A stretch of 64,000 bases of DNA, taken from assembly GCF_963675165.1 (NCBI RefSeq), contig NC_087389.1, positions 2,638,001-2,702,000 on the forward strand. The letters are read 5' to 3'. Positions within the stretch are counted from its first letter, which is position 1; the number at the start of each line of letters is the position of its first letter. Positions 10,601 through 20,689 of this stretch are shown one piece after another. The translations under genes and the position numbers were made by a program. Source of the stretch: Halichondria panicea. Lineage: Eukaryota; Porifera; Demospongiae; Suberitida; Halichondriidae. Below the pieces are notes generated by a model. The model did not search any database. It had not been told where the DNA came from and worked only from the letters and a program-made list of their open reading frames with translations.

Positions 10601-12410
10601 TTCCCCCCTGACATGTATTATGTTACAGTTCACTTCACAGTTCATTTATTTTCAACATTTAAAGAACAAAAGACCTCATCTATGTCTCACATTCTCTCAG
10701 TATGATCAGACAAGGTAACAGCATGCCCAGAGAGTCCTTCCATGTGGATATCACCAGCTATATAGCTACCATGCACTGTACAAGCTAGCTATCTCATAAA
10801 TAAACAAAATTAGCTGAATCAATTAATTCTCCTTCGCATAATTGAAAAACCGAGTACAAAACCTGCAGTTGAGCATGCGCTTAAAATAAAGATACGAGTA
10901 AGCGCTAATAATCAAGTTTCTACGGTAATCCCAGCTCTACATGATTTTACCCCTGAGACATTAGGTCTGGCCCCGAGACTAGCTTTAAACTTCAGCTGTC
11001 AAACCTGTTATAATTGACAGTGCTCTATCAATACTTTTGTAAATTCAATTGTGATAGCTAATAATAGGTGATGAACGTTACAATGAGGAAAGAAGCAGCT
11101 CACCTCTTTGTAGGAGGACATAATTCTCTCCAGTGCATCGGCTCCATTCACCAGCAAGTTCTTGGCTGTAGTGTAGGACTGAGTCCTCTCACTGATGGAG
11201 GCATTTTTCTCCTGACCTGATCCAGTTAACAAAGGCCATGCCACAACTACCATCCCTGCAAGAAAAAAGCATAAAGTATAGAAATGTTTACTTAACAAAT
11301 ACCTGTCAGTGCCCACAAGTATTTCATCAGAAACTGCTCAATCACAATGAACCAGAGCTTCTGTCTAAAGATAGAGGACATTTGCTCGGCCAATGCAGCA
11401 AAGCTGTCTCGCAGAAGAGAGTGCTCAATCTGAAAGAGCACACACTCAATAATCAACAAGAAAGGTACAGTATAGAGTACCATGTATCTCTTAAAAAGAG
11501 ACATTGCTGTATTCGAACTCACCAAGTGGCCTCCGTAAAAGGCTATTTCCTCGGCATTGGTAATGAGCCTGGAATGAACATATCTCAGGTAGCCGTTCCT
11601 TCGTGCTTCTTCAGCAACCAGCTTTCCAAACGGTGGAGACACAAGCCTCAATATGTAGCCAGTGACAGCCACCACACCGAGGGCTAGCCATCCCGGAGAG
11701 TTTGATGTCTCCCCCCTTTTCCGAGCAACTCTAGCCAAAGCTATACTCATCATGACAACATCAAGAAGTGGCTTGCTGACATGAGAGTAGATGTGTGCGA
11801 CGGCACTTGAAAAGGCTTGTAGATCTTCTGTGAGAGAGTGATCAGGATTGGCCAAACGGCCGTCCAGATTGCTCACTCGATAATAGGTCTGGTCTTTGAA
11901 GTAAAGGGAGTAGGCATAGTCCACTAAGCGTGTGCGAATTGCTAGGGCTAGCTTGTTCTCCAAATAGCGAATGAGGCTGTTCACAAAGGTAGCAGGGATA
12001 GCAATCATTATGAAGTTAATGACATGCTTCAGAAAAGTGTCCAATTGTCTGTCGACTATTGATTTGACAATTTTACCATCGAGAGTAGCTACATAAATCG
12101 AGAGGAATGTTCGGGCCACAAGTGAGGATGTGTGTAGAACAAGAAGAGCAAACTCTTTTGACATTAGGCCAGGGATAGAAATACGTAATAACTTCAGCAA
12201 GCGGTTTAGAAAAATTTTGTCCACAGCAGGACTAGGTTTTTTCTTGACATATGCATCTTCAGGCTTCAATTCATCCTTTCCACCTTTCTTAATGGAGCCA
12301 GAACTACGTAGAAAGTACTTCTTGCCAGCATAATAGAGAACGAATCCTGAAGCACAAGCAGCCACAACAACACTAGCCCTTCGAGCTGCCGCCATGGCAC
12401 TATAAGCCAA
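1618..12410 (-). CDS. ABCD1: Peroxisomal ABC half-transporter, ABCD1/ABCD2 type
   Basis: Imports very-long-chain acyl-CoA into peroxisomes as a dimer. Ten exons (minus strand): 11523-12410, 11303-11429, 11104-11255, 9666-9780, 5998-6194, 5368-5513, 4494-4639, 3630-3714, 3360-3485, 1618-1816; phases agree throughout and give 726 residues, close to human ABCD1/2. Exon 1 holds the N-terminal membrane domain, an LLKLL-type segment where ALDP binds PEX19, and the EAA-like EEIAFYGGH. Walker [10 protein letters not shown] is in the 5368-5513 exon, the signature SGGEKQR in 3630-3714, Walker [10 protein letters not shown] in 3360-3485, and the family tail [10 protein letters not shown]...GIPKMQERL in the last exon. 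A second in-frame ATG (codon 6) could be the start. ABCD1 versus ABCD2 cannot be decided, since the duplication is vertebrate. Its introns are loaded with MITEs. Confidence 0.95.
1873..2027. mobile_element. MITE family A copy 1
   Basis: Palindromic element flanked by TA (1871-1872 and 2028-2029). Left end CTGTATAGTGCGAAATTTTC, right end complementary (AAATTTCGCGCTATGCGG). Other copies are at 5612-5828, 6562-6799 and 19716-19955. It lies in the last ABCD intron, about 57 bp upstream of the terminal exon, and accounts for the open frame running past that exon. Confidence 0.75.
2097..2240 (+). repeat. Repeat, inverted partner at about 10012-10170
   Basis: CAGCATTTC.ATGTGCTCTAGCGGAATGTGGCC and following bases recur as the reverse complement at 10110-10165 (same ABCD gene, other intron). 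A second internal block with ATTTGGATAGAGCCAATGAAAT is also shared. Together they look like two copies of one palindromic element. Confidence 0.6.
2333..2412. repeat. Hairpin-forming inverted repeat
   Basis: Arms read ATTGGCTCAGTAGTGAC and its complement GTCACTACTGAGCCAAT, extended outward by GGATATA/TATATCC, around a short GC-rich loop. No protein-coding meaning. Probably a short MITE. Confidence 0.7.
2709..2826. repeat. Inverted repeat with nested hairpin
   Basis: Outer arms are AGGAAGTTTCC-ACATGATTTAGAAG and its complement ending in AACTTCCT; the interior holds a second hairpin around TAGTAGAACCCTCACTGCGTTCGGGATACTAC (positions about 2755-2788). A compact transposon-like palindrome in the last ABCD intron. 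Confidence 0.65.
3851..4405 (+). mobile_element. Family D repeat, ~555 bp, full-length copy
   Basis: Begins TGCCTCGGTGCGCATGCG and closes with CACCGAGGCA-TCAGCACCCG..GGTGCTTTCAT, giving short terminal inverted repeats of TGCCTCGGTG. Other copies: 7572-8088 (-), 25091-25244 (-, deleted), 39177-39923 (+), 46040-47131 (+, 5' part), 60148-60882 (+). This copy has no insertion and so supplies empty-site sequence for the others. Confidence 0.8.
5612..5828. mobile_element. MITE family A copy 2
   Basis: Ends CCGTATAGCGCGAAATTTTT and AATTTCGCGCTATACAG, flanked by TA at 5610-5611 and 5829-5830. Interior matches 6562-6799 almost base for base (GGCACTTATATTTCGTGGAT near the left end; GGAAGCCACGCCTTTAAAT in the middle). 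Confidence 0.8.
6350..6893. mobile_element. TA-flanked inverted-repeat element carrying a nested family A MITE
   Basis: Left end CCTCTAATTAAGGCGACAC, right end GTCGCACATTTGGAGG...CCTAAATTAGAGG, flanked by TA on both sides (6348-6349, 6894-6895). A family A element (6562-6799) sits inside. It is in the ABCD intron between exons 9666-9780 and 5998-6194. Confidence 0.6.
6562..6799. mobile_element. MITE family A copy 3 (nested)
   Basis: Starts CCGTATAGCGCGAAATTTTC after TA (6560-6561); the right end has decayed to GCACTATATATGATA. Highly similar to 5612-5828, implying fairly recent activity. Confidence 0.7.
6900..7078. mobile_element. 179-bp MITE with 7-bp target duplication
   Basis: Ends CAAGGGCGTATAAAAGAAGA and TCTTTTATACGCCCCTG, flanked by the direct repeat GTATTAC (6893-6899 and 7079-7085). 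A larger relative with the same ends is at 46514-47107. A 7-bp duplication is unusual among common DNA transposon groups. Confidence 0.8.
7311..7515. mobile_element. MITE family E (CCTTAAGGTGACATATTTTC ends)
   Basis: 205 bp with near-perfect terminal inverted repeats CCTTAAGGTGACATATTTTC, flanked by TA at 7309-7310 and 7516-7517. Single copy seen in the window; interior rich in CGCAAA/TTTGCG. Confidence 0.75.
7572..8088 (-). mobile_element. Family D repeat, minus-strand copy
   Basis: Reverse complement of the 3851-4405 element, from GAAAGCACCGCAGGTGCTG to GCGCATGCGCACTGAGGCA. An ACACAC run sits at 8027-8050. Inverted orientation relative to 3851-4405 inside one gene could let the ABCD pre-mRNA form a long duplex. 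Confidence 0.8.
8149..9460. repeat. Cluster of direct, inverted and tandem repeats in an ABCD intron
   Basis: ATGCCACCTACTGCAGATAT occurs at about 8149 and 8408 as a direct repeat. The stretch around 8222-8300 (GAGCCACTCAAATAC, GTAAACAAGATGGCCGGGTT) recurs inverted at about 9290-9440. A roughly 95-bp unit beginning TGTGTGGGATTGTAC is tandemly doubled (9226-9325 and 9326-9415). No coding frame is convincing. Confidence 0.6.
10185..10925 (+). mobile_element. Family F element, 741-bp copy
   Basis: Starts CCGTAGAAA after TA (10183-10184) and ends TTTCTACGG before TA. Shares most internal blocks (CTATAATGCAGTCATTTTCGA, AACAGCATGCCCAGAGAGTC, AACCTGCAGTTGAGCAT) with the 436-bp copy at 17624-18059; the extra ~300 bp lies mainly near 10390-10620. 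Confidence 0.75.
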
Positions 12411-13395
12411 TAGGAAAATTCACAGTCATGATTATATTAAACACACCCAGCACACATTTGTGTTGTGGTCACACTACCGTCTTTCTTCTGATTACAGCGC
12501 CACAAAAATTAATTATAAACAGTGGCGCACAAATAGAAAAAATACCCTAGTTTGGCTTTTATATTAGAGTGGCACTTAGCTTACAGTAAACTGTTTGCTC
12601 ATCAATATTCATGATTTTATTATAATGATTTTTGTGAAACTATAAATGCCATGATAGAAGTTTGAAGCACATACATGCAAAATATATCGGTGTATCATTC
12701 AAGTATCAATCTTCAAAACATCTTGCAGTGGAAGCTCTGAGCAATTATCAAGTTACCAAACTATCGGTAGCAGTCATTTTAAACGTTCAACTATGTAGCT
12801 CTGTGTTTTTGCTCTTTAATATACATGTAGGATACTTCTTACCATACTGGAGAGCTACACGAAGCGTTTTTTCGCTCCAGGCCAAAAAAATCTCAAAACA
12901 AGAATATGTATTTAAAATGGATGACAGAGCCAGGCCCAAGGAAAACAGCCTCTTGTGAGTTTTCAGCAGCCTTTTTTAAATATATCCTCGTGTGGCCCTG
13001 CATATATATTATAGTCAAGCTACAGTAGATTGCACCTACGCTATCTATTAATTCGAGCCATGAAGTGACTACTGCGTTTCAGCTGGACTTCCAGCTCATT
13101 CTAGCTGCTCAAGATCACTAGATTTAGGCCAGCGCCTAAATCAGAACATAATTTACAGTACAATACAGAAGAGTTTTGAATACTCAGGTGCTCTGCACTA
13201 CAAAGTCGTTCAAAACCTCCCTGAAAACCCTACAACAACATTCTTTTTATAGATTAAATAATTATGTTTTAAAGTTTTACATAGGACCTGCATGAAAACC
13301 TACCGTTATGGTGGATGCAGTATTCCTATTAAACGAAATGTCTATAATATCTAGCTCATGAATAATTAATGAGCAAACGGTTACCACGTACATTA

Positions 13396-13755
13396 CCGTA
13401 ATTAATGTAATTACAGCGCCACCATAATTTAAGCGCCATGTCAGCACCAGTATATTTTTAGGTCCTAAAAAAGCGCCAGCCGTTGCTGGAATTATTTTTT
13501 TCTGGCGCTTATAAAAAGGCTTGTTTGAGACATCAAGACAATCATTCTGCATCTTTGACTTCCTTCACTTCTAAACAGTTGTCTAACCCATAGCTACAGT
13601 AAATGAATTGTTGTTCACGAGTTATTCAGCTCTCAATGGTGCAGCTAGCAAGTGAAACTGAGCTAGACCACGCCCATTTTCTCTACAAATTCTATACTAG
13701 CTATAGAACATAAGCGCCACCATAATTTCTGGCGCTGTAATTACATCAATTACGG
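13396..13755. mobile_element. MITE family G (CCGTAATT...CAGCGCCACCATAATTT)
   Basis: 360 bp, ends CCGTAATTAATGTAATTACA and TGTAATTACATCAATTACGG, flanked by TA (13394-13395 and 13756-13757). GCGCC and GGCGC words recur inside, giving several subterminal inverted motifs. Confidence 0.75.
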
Positions 13756-13846
13756 TATAATTACCTAAGTGCCAGATTCCAAAATTTACTTGCGAACAAT
13801 TATTGCGTTTCTATTTAATAGGGTGGCGCTGATTAAGAAAGACATA

Positions 13847-13974
13847 ACGTACTTCTTCTAAATAAGGCACTGTTTTTTTGTTTTCAATTTTCGCTTTCAA
13901 AACAATAAATAGCCAACAAATTTTGATGGTGGTGGTGCTTAATTAAAAGGGGGCCTTATTTCGAAGAAGTACGG
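13847..13974. mobile_element. 128-bp MITE, ACGTACTTCTTC ends
   Basis: Ends ACGTACTTCTTCTAAATAAG and CTTATTTCGAAGAAGTACGG, bounded by TA. A minimal palindromic element directly downstream of 13396-13755, between two divergent promoters. Confidence 0.65.
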
Positions 13975-14253
13975 TATATGTAATAATTATTAATACACAC
14001 ACATGCACTAGCACTATGGATGTTTAGTTATAATTAGATCTATACACTATCATAAGAAAAATTTCTTACATATAGTATACTGTGGAGAGCACACTCAGCA
14101 CAAGAAAGTCAAAGAAAGGCAGCCGGCTCAAAGTACTTGTTTACTCATTCACTTTGATGACACTCGACTCCGCCTGCTTCTTGGTGTTTCAAACTGAGGA
14201 CCTTTACCATGTCTACATAATTGTACAGCAGGATTGCATGTCAAAGATCAGAG

Positions 14254-16725
14254 ATGGATGAATCTTTCTTTGCAACTTTCACAGTTCCTCTAATTGTAAG
14301 TATTTAGAATAATTATTACTGTAGTGACTAACATCCACTATGGAGCTCTGTAGCTATTCGAATCACAAGAGCCTCTTGAATGATTCATAATTACATGTAT
14401 TGATGCATGGTAAACACTGGCAGGCAGGAGCTGCTGCTGGCACTACTTCTGATGCTGTGCTCTTTCCAATGGATACAATTAAGACACGTTTTCAAAGCAG
14501 CAAGGGATTCCTTAGAGCTGGCGGTTTCCACAGAATGTATGCCGGCATCTTACCTACAGTTTTAGGCTCTGCACCATCAGGTTGATTACCATAATTATAG
14601 CGGGGTAATTTCGTATTGTAGAGCATTATCCAAAATTTGCAAATAGGTTCTATCAAGAGTATACCTACTCTTGGTTCTATGTCATTATCCTGAGCTGTAC
14701 GACTCTTGGTTCTATGTCACTATCCTGAGCTGTACAAATATTTATATTTATTTGGGTACACCAGCGAAAATGACCCGCTATACCATATTCATGACATTAT
14801 ATTATTGATTCCATGCCTAACCCTTTTGCTCATCCATAGGTGCTACTTTCTTCTGCACATACGAGCTGACGAAGACACTGATAGGACAGTTTCTACCTAA
14901 TGTTCATGCTCCGTTTATGCACATGCTCGGTGCTACTGCTGGTGAGATAGTAAGTACATGGAAAAGTGGTATGAATTATATAGCTAACAGCCTATAATTA
15001 TTCTTCATAGGTGTCCGATATAGCTCGAGTACCATTTGAACTTGTAAAGCAGAGATTGCAGGCCAACTGTCATTTGAAAGCCTCCTTTGTTGTACGAAAC
15101 ATCCTGGCCACTGAAGTAGGTCTGTCCAGCTAATAGAGAATTTGTTTGGATTCTTTCACCCCCAGGGTCTAAGGGGTTTGTTCAGAGGATACTTCTCCAC
15201 CGTTACCAGAGACATTCCCTTCTCTTTCATACAGTACCCACTGTGGGAGCACTTGAAGGTAATAATCGTATGTACTTGTGAGCGTCAGTTTCCTATAATT
15301 ATATAGCAACAAAAAAGTAATTGTGTGAGACAGGGCTTAGAATAATGGGACCCTTGCATGCAACCACCCACTATTGCTTATATTATTGTAGTGTTTGTAT
15401 ACACACATCTACATGCTACGTACGTTGGTCTCCTAGTCACTCTGGGCAGCCAGACAAGGTGGACCCACTGAGCCATGGCAGGGAGCAGTGTGCGGCAGTG
15501 TGGCCGGGTGCACTGCAGCTGTCATAACTACACCCCTGGATGTCGCCAAGACCAGGATTATGCTCGCTGATGTAAGAGTATAATTATAGCTTCCACAACG
15601 CATAGTGATGAAAATCTGTTCCACAAATTTGCTTCCTGATTCCTGGAATTGATTTACTACCAGTTGTAATCAATTGTCATTTCCATTCCACACACTCAAT
15701 ATAGGCAAAAGGGGTAGAGGTCACTTCATCTTTACCACAGTTGATTGTAACCATTGGGAGGAATGAAGGGATCACCAGGTACGTATACATGCATACTGTT
15801 ACAGTACTTGTACTGATACTGGGTAGAACTTTATATGTCCCTACAGTTGACTCTGCCAAATTATTATAGAATGGATGCGGTAATGCATACCTAAGTTGCC
15901 ACTCTGCAGAGTTTTATTTGTCTATACTGTATATACGTGTATGAACCACAATACTTGAAACCGGTATATAATAGAGATAGATATAGAGAGAGAGTACAAA
16001 ATTATTGAACCTAGCCCTCCCCAACTTGTATTAGAAAGAGGCTGGAATCCTAAACAAAGATGATTCTTATGCATACAGTACGTGCATCTGATGTATGCGG
16101 AGAGTAACGTGACTTCTTGTATCTGTCACCAGCTTGGAATTTGCACACTGACCAATCCAAGTGTGCGAATTCCAGAAGTAGATTACACCACACCATCCAC
16201 ACTAATTGGATCAGCGTGCAAATGCAAAACCAATGACATAAATTATTATACAAAAGTCATGTTACACTCCGCATATATCTGATCTGATGCACAGTATACC
16301 GTATTACTAGAATGTTTTGCGAGCATCAAACATTTGCGAACTTTGCGAGGGTTGATCAATTCGCAACAATAAAATCCACAAAACCTAAATTATTACTAGT
16401 AAATACACACGATCCTTGCCAGAACGCAATATTTAGATCGCAAAGGGTAATGATTTGGCTCATTCACAAAGGTTTTTCACCAGCAAAATATTCTAGTAAT
16501 ACGGTATGCCTATACACGTTCTCTATTATATACTCTTGTCTGCAATAATTATATTATCATAGACATGACCCCATTCAATGTTTTTTCCTATACTACAAAC
16601 ACAGTTTATTCTCTGGGATTGTCCCTCGTATGATTTGGATAGGGATCGGAGGCTTCACGTTTCTAGGGACATACGACTTTGTCAAACACCATTTACTTGC
16701 ATTCGAAATCAGTAGATACCCTTAA
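14254..16725 (+). CDS. SLC25A26: Mitochondrial S-adenosylmethionine carrier
   Basis: Inner-membrane antiporter that brings S-adenosylmethionine into mitochondria in exchange for S-adenosylhomocysteine. Eight exons: 14254-14295, 14424-14580, 14840-14949, 15011-15115, 15166-15258, 15437-15571, 15705-15778, 16605-16725; 278 residues, about the length of the human protein. The threefold carrier signature is visible: FPMDTIKTR (repeat 1), VPFELVKQR (repeat 2), TPLDVAKTR (repeat 3), with the SAMC-like [16 protein letters not shown] and [10 protein letters not shown] at the end. The start is the ATG of [13 protein letters not shown], the only one giving the first transmembrane helix in phase. The long last intron holds a MITE. 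Only 112 bp separate its stop from the TDG stop on the other strand. Confidence 0.95.
16299..16504. mobile_element. MITE family C copy 1
   Basis: 206 bp, ends CCGTATTACTAGAATGTTTT and AATATTCTAGTAATACGG, flanked by TA (16297-16298 and 16505-16506). Lies in the last SLC25A26 intron. Sister copy at 30353-30560, largely its reverse complement. Confidence 0.8.
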
Positions 16726-16837
16726 TTTTCACCATCATGATATTCCACTTCACTATGATCATCAATATACTGTACAGTGAGATGAATGAATGAGATATAA
16801 ATGTCAAGAAAATAATTCTACATTGCTGTAAGTATGT

Positions 16838-19800
16838 TCATGTTTTAGAACTCAATTGCTCACAAATAGAACTATCTGCGGATGACTGCCTTTTCGCTCT
16901 CAAATTGTCTCGTAAATCCTTTAGCTCATTGAAGAATCGGAGCTTGTCTGTCCTCTTAGGGTAGGTAGCTGCTCTCCCCGAGGTGGACGGCATGACATAC
17001 ACCACCTGGACGGAACGGATAAAATCAGTGTAATTATGTATACTATGATACTATGATAATTATGTAAGATGGTTTATGTATAAAACGCCCAATCAGTTTT
17101 ACACTACATGATTGTGTACAATAACTATACTCTAACTGTATTGGTGAAGGCATTCCCGGGGTAAGCCTTGTAAGCTAGGTTATAAATGGAGTTGTAACAG
17201 CATGTGCTCTCAATGCTGCTCTCACCGTGTCAGTTCCTGGGAGAGGCTTTGGTTGAACACCAACGGTACACTTTCCCCCACTGAATATCTCATAAATTCC
17301 TTTGCCGTTGAAGCAGGCTACCAATGGTTTCAACTCCTTCATCCTCTCTATCATTACAGCGGACCATTCTTTCTTCTCTTTTCTGTAACAACACACGCAT
17401 ATATGATGTGGGATTATTCATTCTGCATAAGAGTGGAGGGATGATACCCACTATAAATTGCTCCTAATGGCTCATTACGATTATACTAGCTGTACGTAAC
17501 TAATCAATGTACAACTACACTGAAGTGCAGCTTGAAGTGTGGTTGTAGATCTATAGCGTCTGACAACTAAAGAAGTGTTGTAAACGCAGAAGTATGCATG
17601 ATGAATTACATGTAATGATGTTACCGTAGAAACTGCACTGATGGGGTAAATAGCAGAGCTCTATATACGCTTATATTTGAGAATGCGCCTATAATGCAGT
17701 CATTTTCGAACACCACCCGGATGTCTCTGTGACGAGAGCTGACTCGTAAGCTAGCTAGAAAGTGAGAAAAGCTAACTGGATCTATATCATACTATCATGT
17801 TACAGTTCATTTCACAAAAACATTCATATTGATCAGGAACTGGAACAAAAGGACCTCATCTTTGTCTCAGACAAGGTAACAGCATGCCCAGAGAGTCTTT
17901 CCAGATGGATATCACCAGCTTTATAGAAATGTTCACTAATATCCTTCGCATAATTGGAAAAGAGATTCAATTCGAGTACAAAAAACCTGCAGTTGAGCAT
18001 ACGCTTAAAATAAAGATACGCTTATAGTCGAGTAAGCATTAATAATCCAGTTTCTACAGTAGTGATGTAAGTATTGAAGCCAACGACAACTATTAAACAG
18101 GGCAACAGGATCGATGCTGAAATTCAGTTTTTACCTCACTCAAATGTGGCAAGGCTTTGATAGTGGTAGGTCATGCCCTAGGACTAGGATAGTCAACAAG
18201 GTCTAGGAAGCCTGGAGAGTAAAACGTTCCATGTGGTTGTGCTGCACATGATGGTCGCGTATGTAAAATCAGGTAATGCCGCGTATAGCTACATGTACAT
18301 TGTAACGTGCAAAGTACTATCAGTGTACTCCTGGTACTATTAAAACTAATAACGAGGCTATCCACGCTGTAAACGCAGTATTTTTTTTCAGCTCATAAAA
18401 GAGCTATTATAATAATTCTGAATTGTGCAGATACAAAAATAAAATATATGCATGTATTAGTTATATAGAACCTAAACTTCAGTAGTTTGTAGGTGTCTTT
18501 CTGCGGATTGGAAGGAAATTGGTTCACAAAGTGCTCCGTGTTTAATGGAGGACCTGGCCCCCCTGATAGCCATGATGGTGGATCTCAGTAGGGAAAAACT
18601 TAGTTTACATCCAATCGTTTTGCTGCAAGGGGTACCTTTCTTTTCACAGATCATTCCTGCTAGTCTCTTATAGACGGTAGTAGCTGATCTTCCCATTCCT
18701 CCCGAAACTGATAGTACCAGGGGAGTAAATGTTGAATGCTCAACTGCTCTCACTCTCTGGTCATATTCTCTTTTCTTCTCCTGTTCGTGGCGCCTGTAGG
18801 TTGCTTGCAGAGTGGCCTGTCTATTTGATCGAGCGCATGGGTACATCAAATAATGCTCTTTCAAATCGACCCCCCCAAAAACCATTAGCGCAACATTGAG
18901 TCTCGAGTTGCACTCAGTGTTGGCAGAACGTAGTGTCATTACCTCCCCAGTTAGGGGCTGTAAGTGTGGTTCATTGTGACAGGCTTCTGATAGTAGTGAG
19001 GCAGTGATATCCCTTACTTCATTGTGTCTGATCGAAGGGAATCCTCCTGTTGAGCATGAGAGGGCATGGTCTATGCTGAATGTGTGGCCACAGGAGCAGA
19101 ATGATAGCTTGTTTTGGATAGGCCAATTGTATCGGAGGGATAATGCATCCCTAAAGGCCGACTTGTGGAGAGCAAAGCCATGGATGTCGCAGTACTTTGG
19201 CATCAGGTGAGCAGAGTCAGAACCAACTTGTAAACAAACCAACAGGCACACGTAGCGACTACTATAACTTGCGGCACTACCTACACACTTCAGCTTCATC
19301 ATGCATATGCAGATACAGTGCTTGTACGTTACTTCATTACTTCAGAAGATGAGACCTAAGGAGACCTGACTAGAAGTGTCTACCCTAGTGATACCTATTA
19401 GTGTACATGGACTCACCTGCTTAACTCATCAGCAGCTCTGGTTGTCCGGGGAACAATATTGGTGAGTCCTATTCCATAGTCAATCAAATCAGCATCTTCT
19501 TTGTAGGACAGTTTCTTGGGTATCAGACCTGACTCGTACAAACATGGCCCTGCATGATAACAGAACGGTTAACATGCTGTGTAGAGTTTGAGCATGTAGC
19601 TACGTTACATACACACTGTGCTAAAAGAAAGATTAGACGATAGGAACCTATCTTTATTGTAATTGAACAACGGGTAATTGTATGTAAATATATACGTTCT
19701 GACCCTCTGAATATACTGTATAGCGCAACATTTTTCAAGGGGCTAAATTTTTTCGCTGATTTCGTGGGTTAGCAATCCTACACGAAAATAAGTCCACGAA

Positions 19801-20315
19801 AATTGTTCAGAATTATCTGCTATAACAAGCATAAATTAAAGGCGTGGCTTCCGGTAAGCAGTAATTTCCACAAACATGTGCAACGAAATGCTTTTAGAGA
19901 CCAATCCACGAAATATAAGTGCCTCGAAAATTTCGCGCTATATACATGTATACGGTATTACAGTATGAGACATGGTAAGCGCTCAATCTTAAATAGATCA
20001 ACCCACAGAAGTGATTGTTGGCATTGCAATAGTGGTGCCCAAGGTAGGCAGAATAGAGTCCAGGATTGATACCAATCTATAGACGGTGAAATATCATCAC
20101 AAAAACACTTTCCCAATGGCAATGCAACTTACGAAGATAATGTCCATGTCAGGTTTCATGTGGTCAGGCAGCACAAGCTTGCAAACTTCCTCCTCAGTCA
20201 TCCCGCCGAATTTCTTAGGGTCAAGTGGCTTAAATTTCTTCTTAGACTTTGGCTGCGCACTGCCTTCGCCTTCAGTTGTCACATCTTCAGGAACTGGTCT
20301 CTTTCTGCCTGCCAT
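16838..20315 (-). CDS. TDG: Thymine-DNA glycosylase, short form
   Basis: Removes T (and oxidised 5-methylcytosine) from G mispairs in base-excision repair and active demethylation. Exons: 20133-20315, 20007-20076, 19417-19549, 17226-17382, 16838-17005; 236 residues. Key elements: DIIFIGINPGLYSAYLGHHY, with the catalytic Asn of GINPG split across exons 1/2; NNHFWPCLYESG; YGIGLTNIVPRTT; VACFNGKGIYEIFS; and MPSTSGRAA...PKRTDKL, the substrate-insertion loop region. The lysine-rich N-terminus (KRPVPED...KSKKKFKPL) is short, and the long C-terminal tail of vertebrate TDG, which carries its SUMO site, is absent. An upstream ATG at 20345 would add ten residues. The large third intron carries a family F element and a decayed retroelement. 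Divergent from UBE2H. Confidence 0.93.
17624..18059 (+). mobile_element. Family F element, 436-bp copy
   Basis: Ends CCGTAGAAACTGCACTG and CAGTTTCTACAG, flanked by TA. Collinear with 10185-10925 but without that copy's central extra sequence. In a TDG intron. Confidence 0.75.
18472..19302 (-). pseudogene. Decayed retroelement 3' fragment (reverse-transcriptase element C-terminus)
   Basis: An open frame of 276 codons on the minus strand inside a TDG intron. It contains LHKSAFRDALSLRYNWP, then a Cys/His cluster CSCGHTFSIDHALSC, GGFPSIRHNEVRDITA, and YRRHEQEKKREYDQRVRAVEH followed by FTPLVLSVSGGMG and SFSLLRSTIMAIRGARSS. This arrangement is recognisable as the region downstream of the reverse transcriptase in LINE-like elements common in sponges, cnidarians and fish. 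The reverse transcriptase itself is absent. The middle (LNVALMVFGGVDLKEHYLMYP) is degraded and shortened relative to the usual form, so I call it a dead 5'-truncated insertion. Its N-terminal residues probably read flanking DNA. Confidence 0.7.
19716..19955. mobile_element. MITE family A copy 4
   Basis: Starts CTGTATAGCGCAACATTTTT after TA; right side CTCGAAAATTTCGCGCTATA then TATACGG before TA. Interior is the inverse of copies 2 and 3 (GGCGTGGCTTCCGGTAAGCA). In TDG intron 2. Confidence 0.7.
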
Positions 20316-20689
20316 TTTTGTTTCAATATTTCTAGATTCGCACAATAAAGAATTAGCAGAGAGGTGTGGTATGTTAATGACGTAGTTTGTTTACACACCT
20401 CACAGTTTTGCAAGTAAAAGTGTACTGTATCCGTACCTAGAAACAGATGTTCCCGTTTTTATAACCCCTGTTTCTCTGTGATTGAATATTGGACGTTTTT
20501 TGTGACCATACTACAGGCAGAAAGGGAACAGTTTTCAAACCGACCTCCTACAGTGCAAGTTTTCATAGTATTTGCACATTTCCCTAAAGTTTTGCTTATC
20601 TAAGTGTAATACCTAGCTAGCTGGGAGTGTTTGAAGTCCATTTCCACCTTTGGATAATTTGTCGAACTGTGAAAGTAGTGTGAGAAGAG
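20316..20689. promoter_or_regulatory. Shared divergent promoter, TDG / UBE2H
   Basis: 374 bp between opposite start codons; too short for two independent promoters plus leaders, so a bidirectional promoter is inferred. No TATA box is obvious. TGACGTAG at 20378-20385 resembles a CREB/ATF half site. This spacer appears free of the MITE families that fill the introns. Confidence 0.6.

Larger units (their letters stand above)
12411..14253. promoter_or_regulatory. Divergent ABCD / SLC25A26 intergenic region
   Basis: 1.84 kb between divergent start codons, so both promoters must lie here or in untranslated exons. Much of it is transposon: two TA-flanked MITEs (13396-13755, 13847-13974) and further CAGCGCCAC-type repeats near 12490-12530 and 13827. 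The open frame at 12662-12958 shows no family resemblance. No TATA box or CpG-rich core can be assigned with confidence. Confidence 0.45.

Noticed and set aside
11238-11687. 149-codon plus-strand open frame
   Set aside because: Antisense shadow of two ABCD exons whose minus-strand frame matches the family throughout.
12662-12958. 98-codon plus-strand open frame in the ABCD/SLC25A26 spacer
   Set aside because: No recognisable motif, AT-rich codons and no splice context linking it to SLC25A26.
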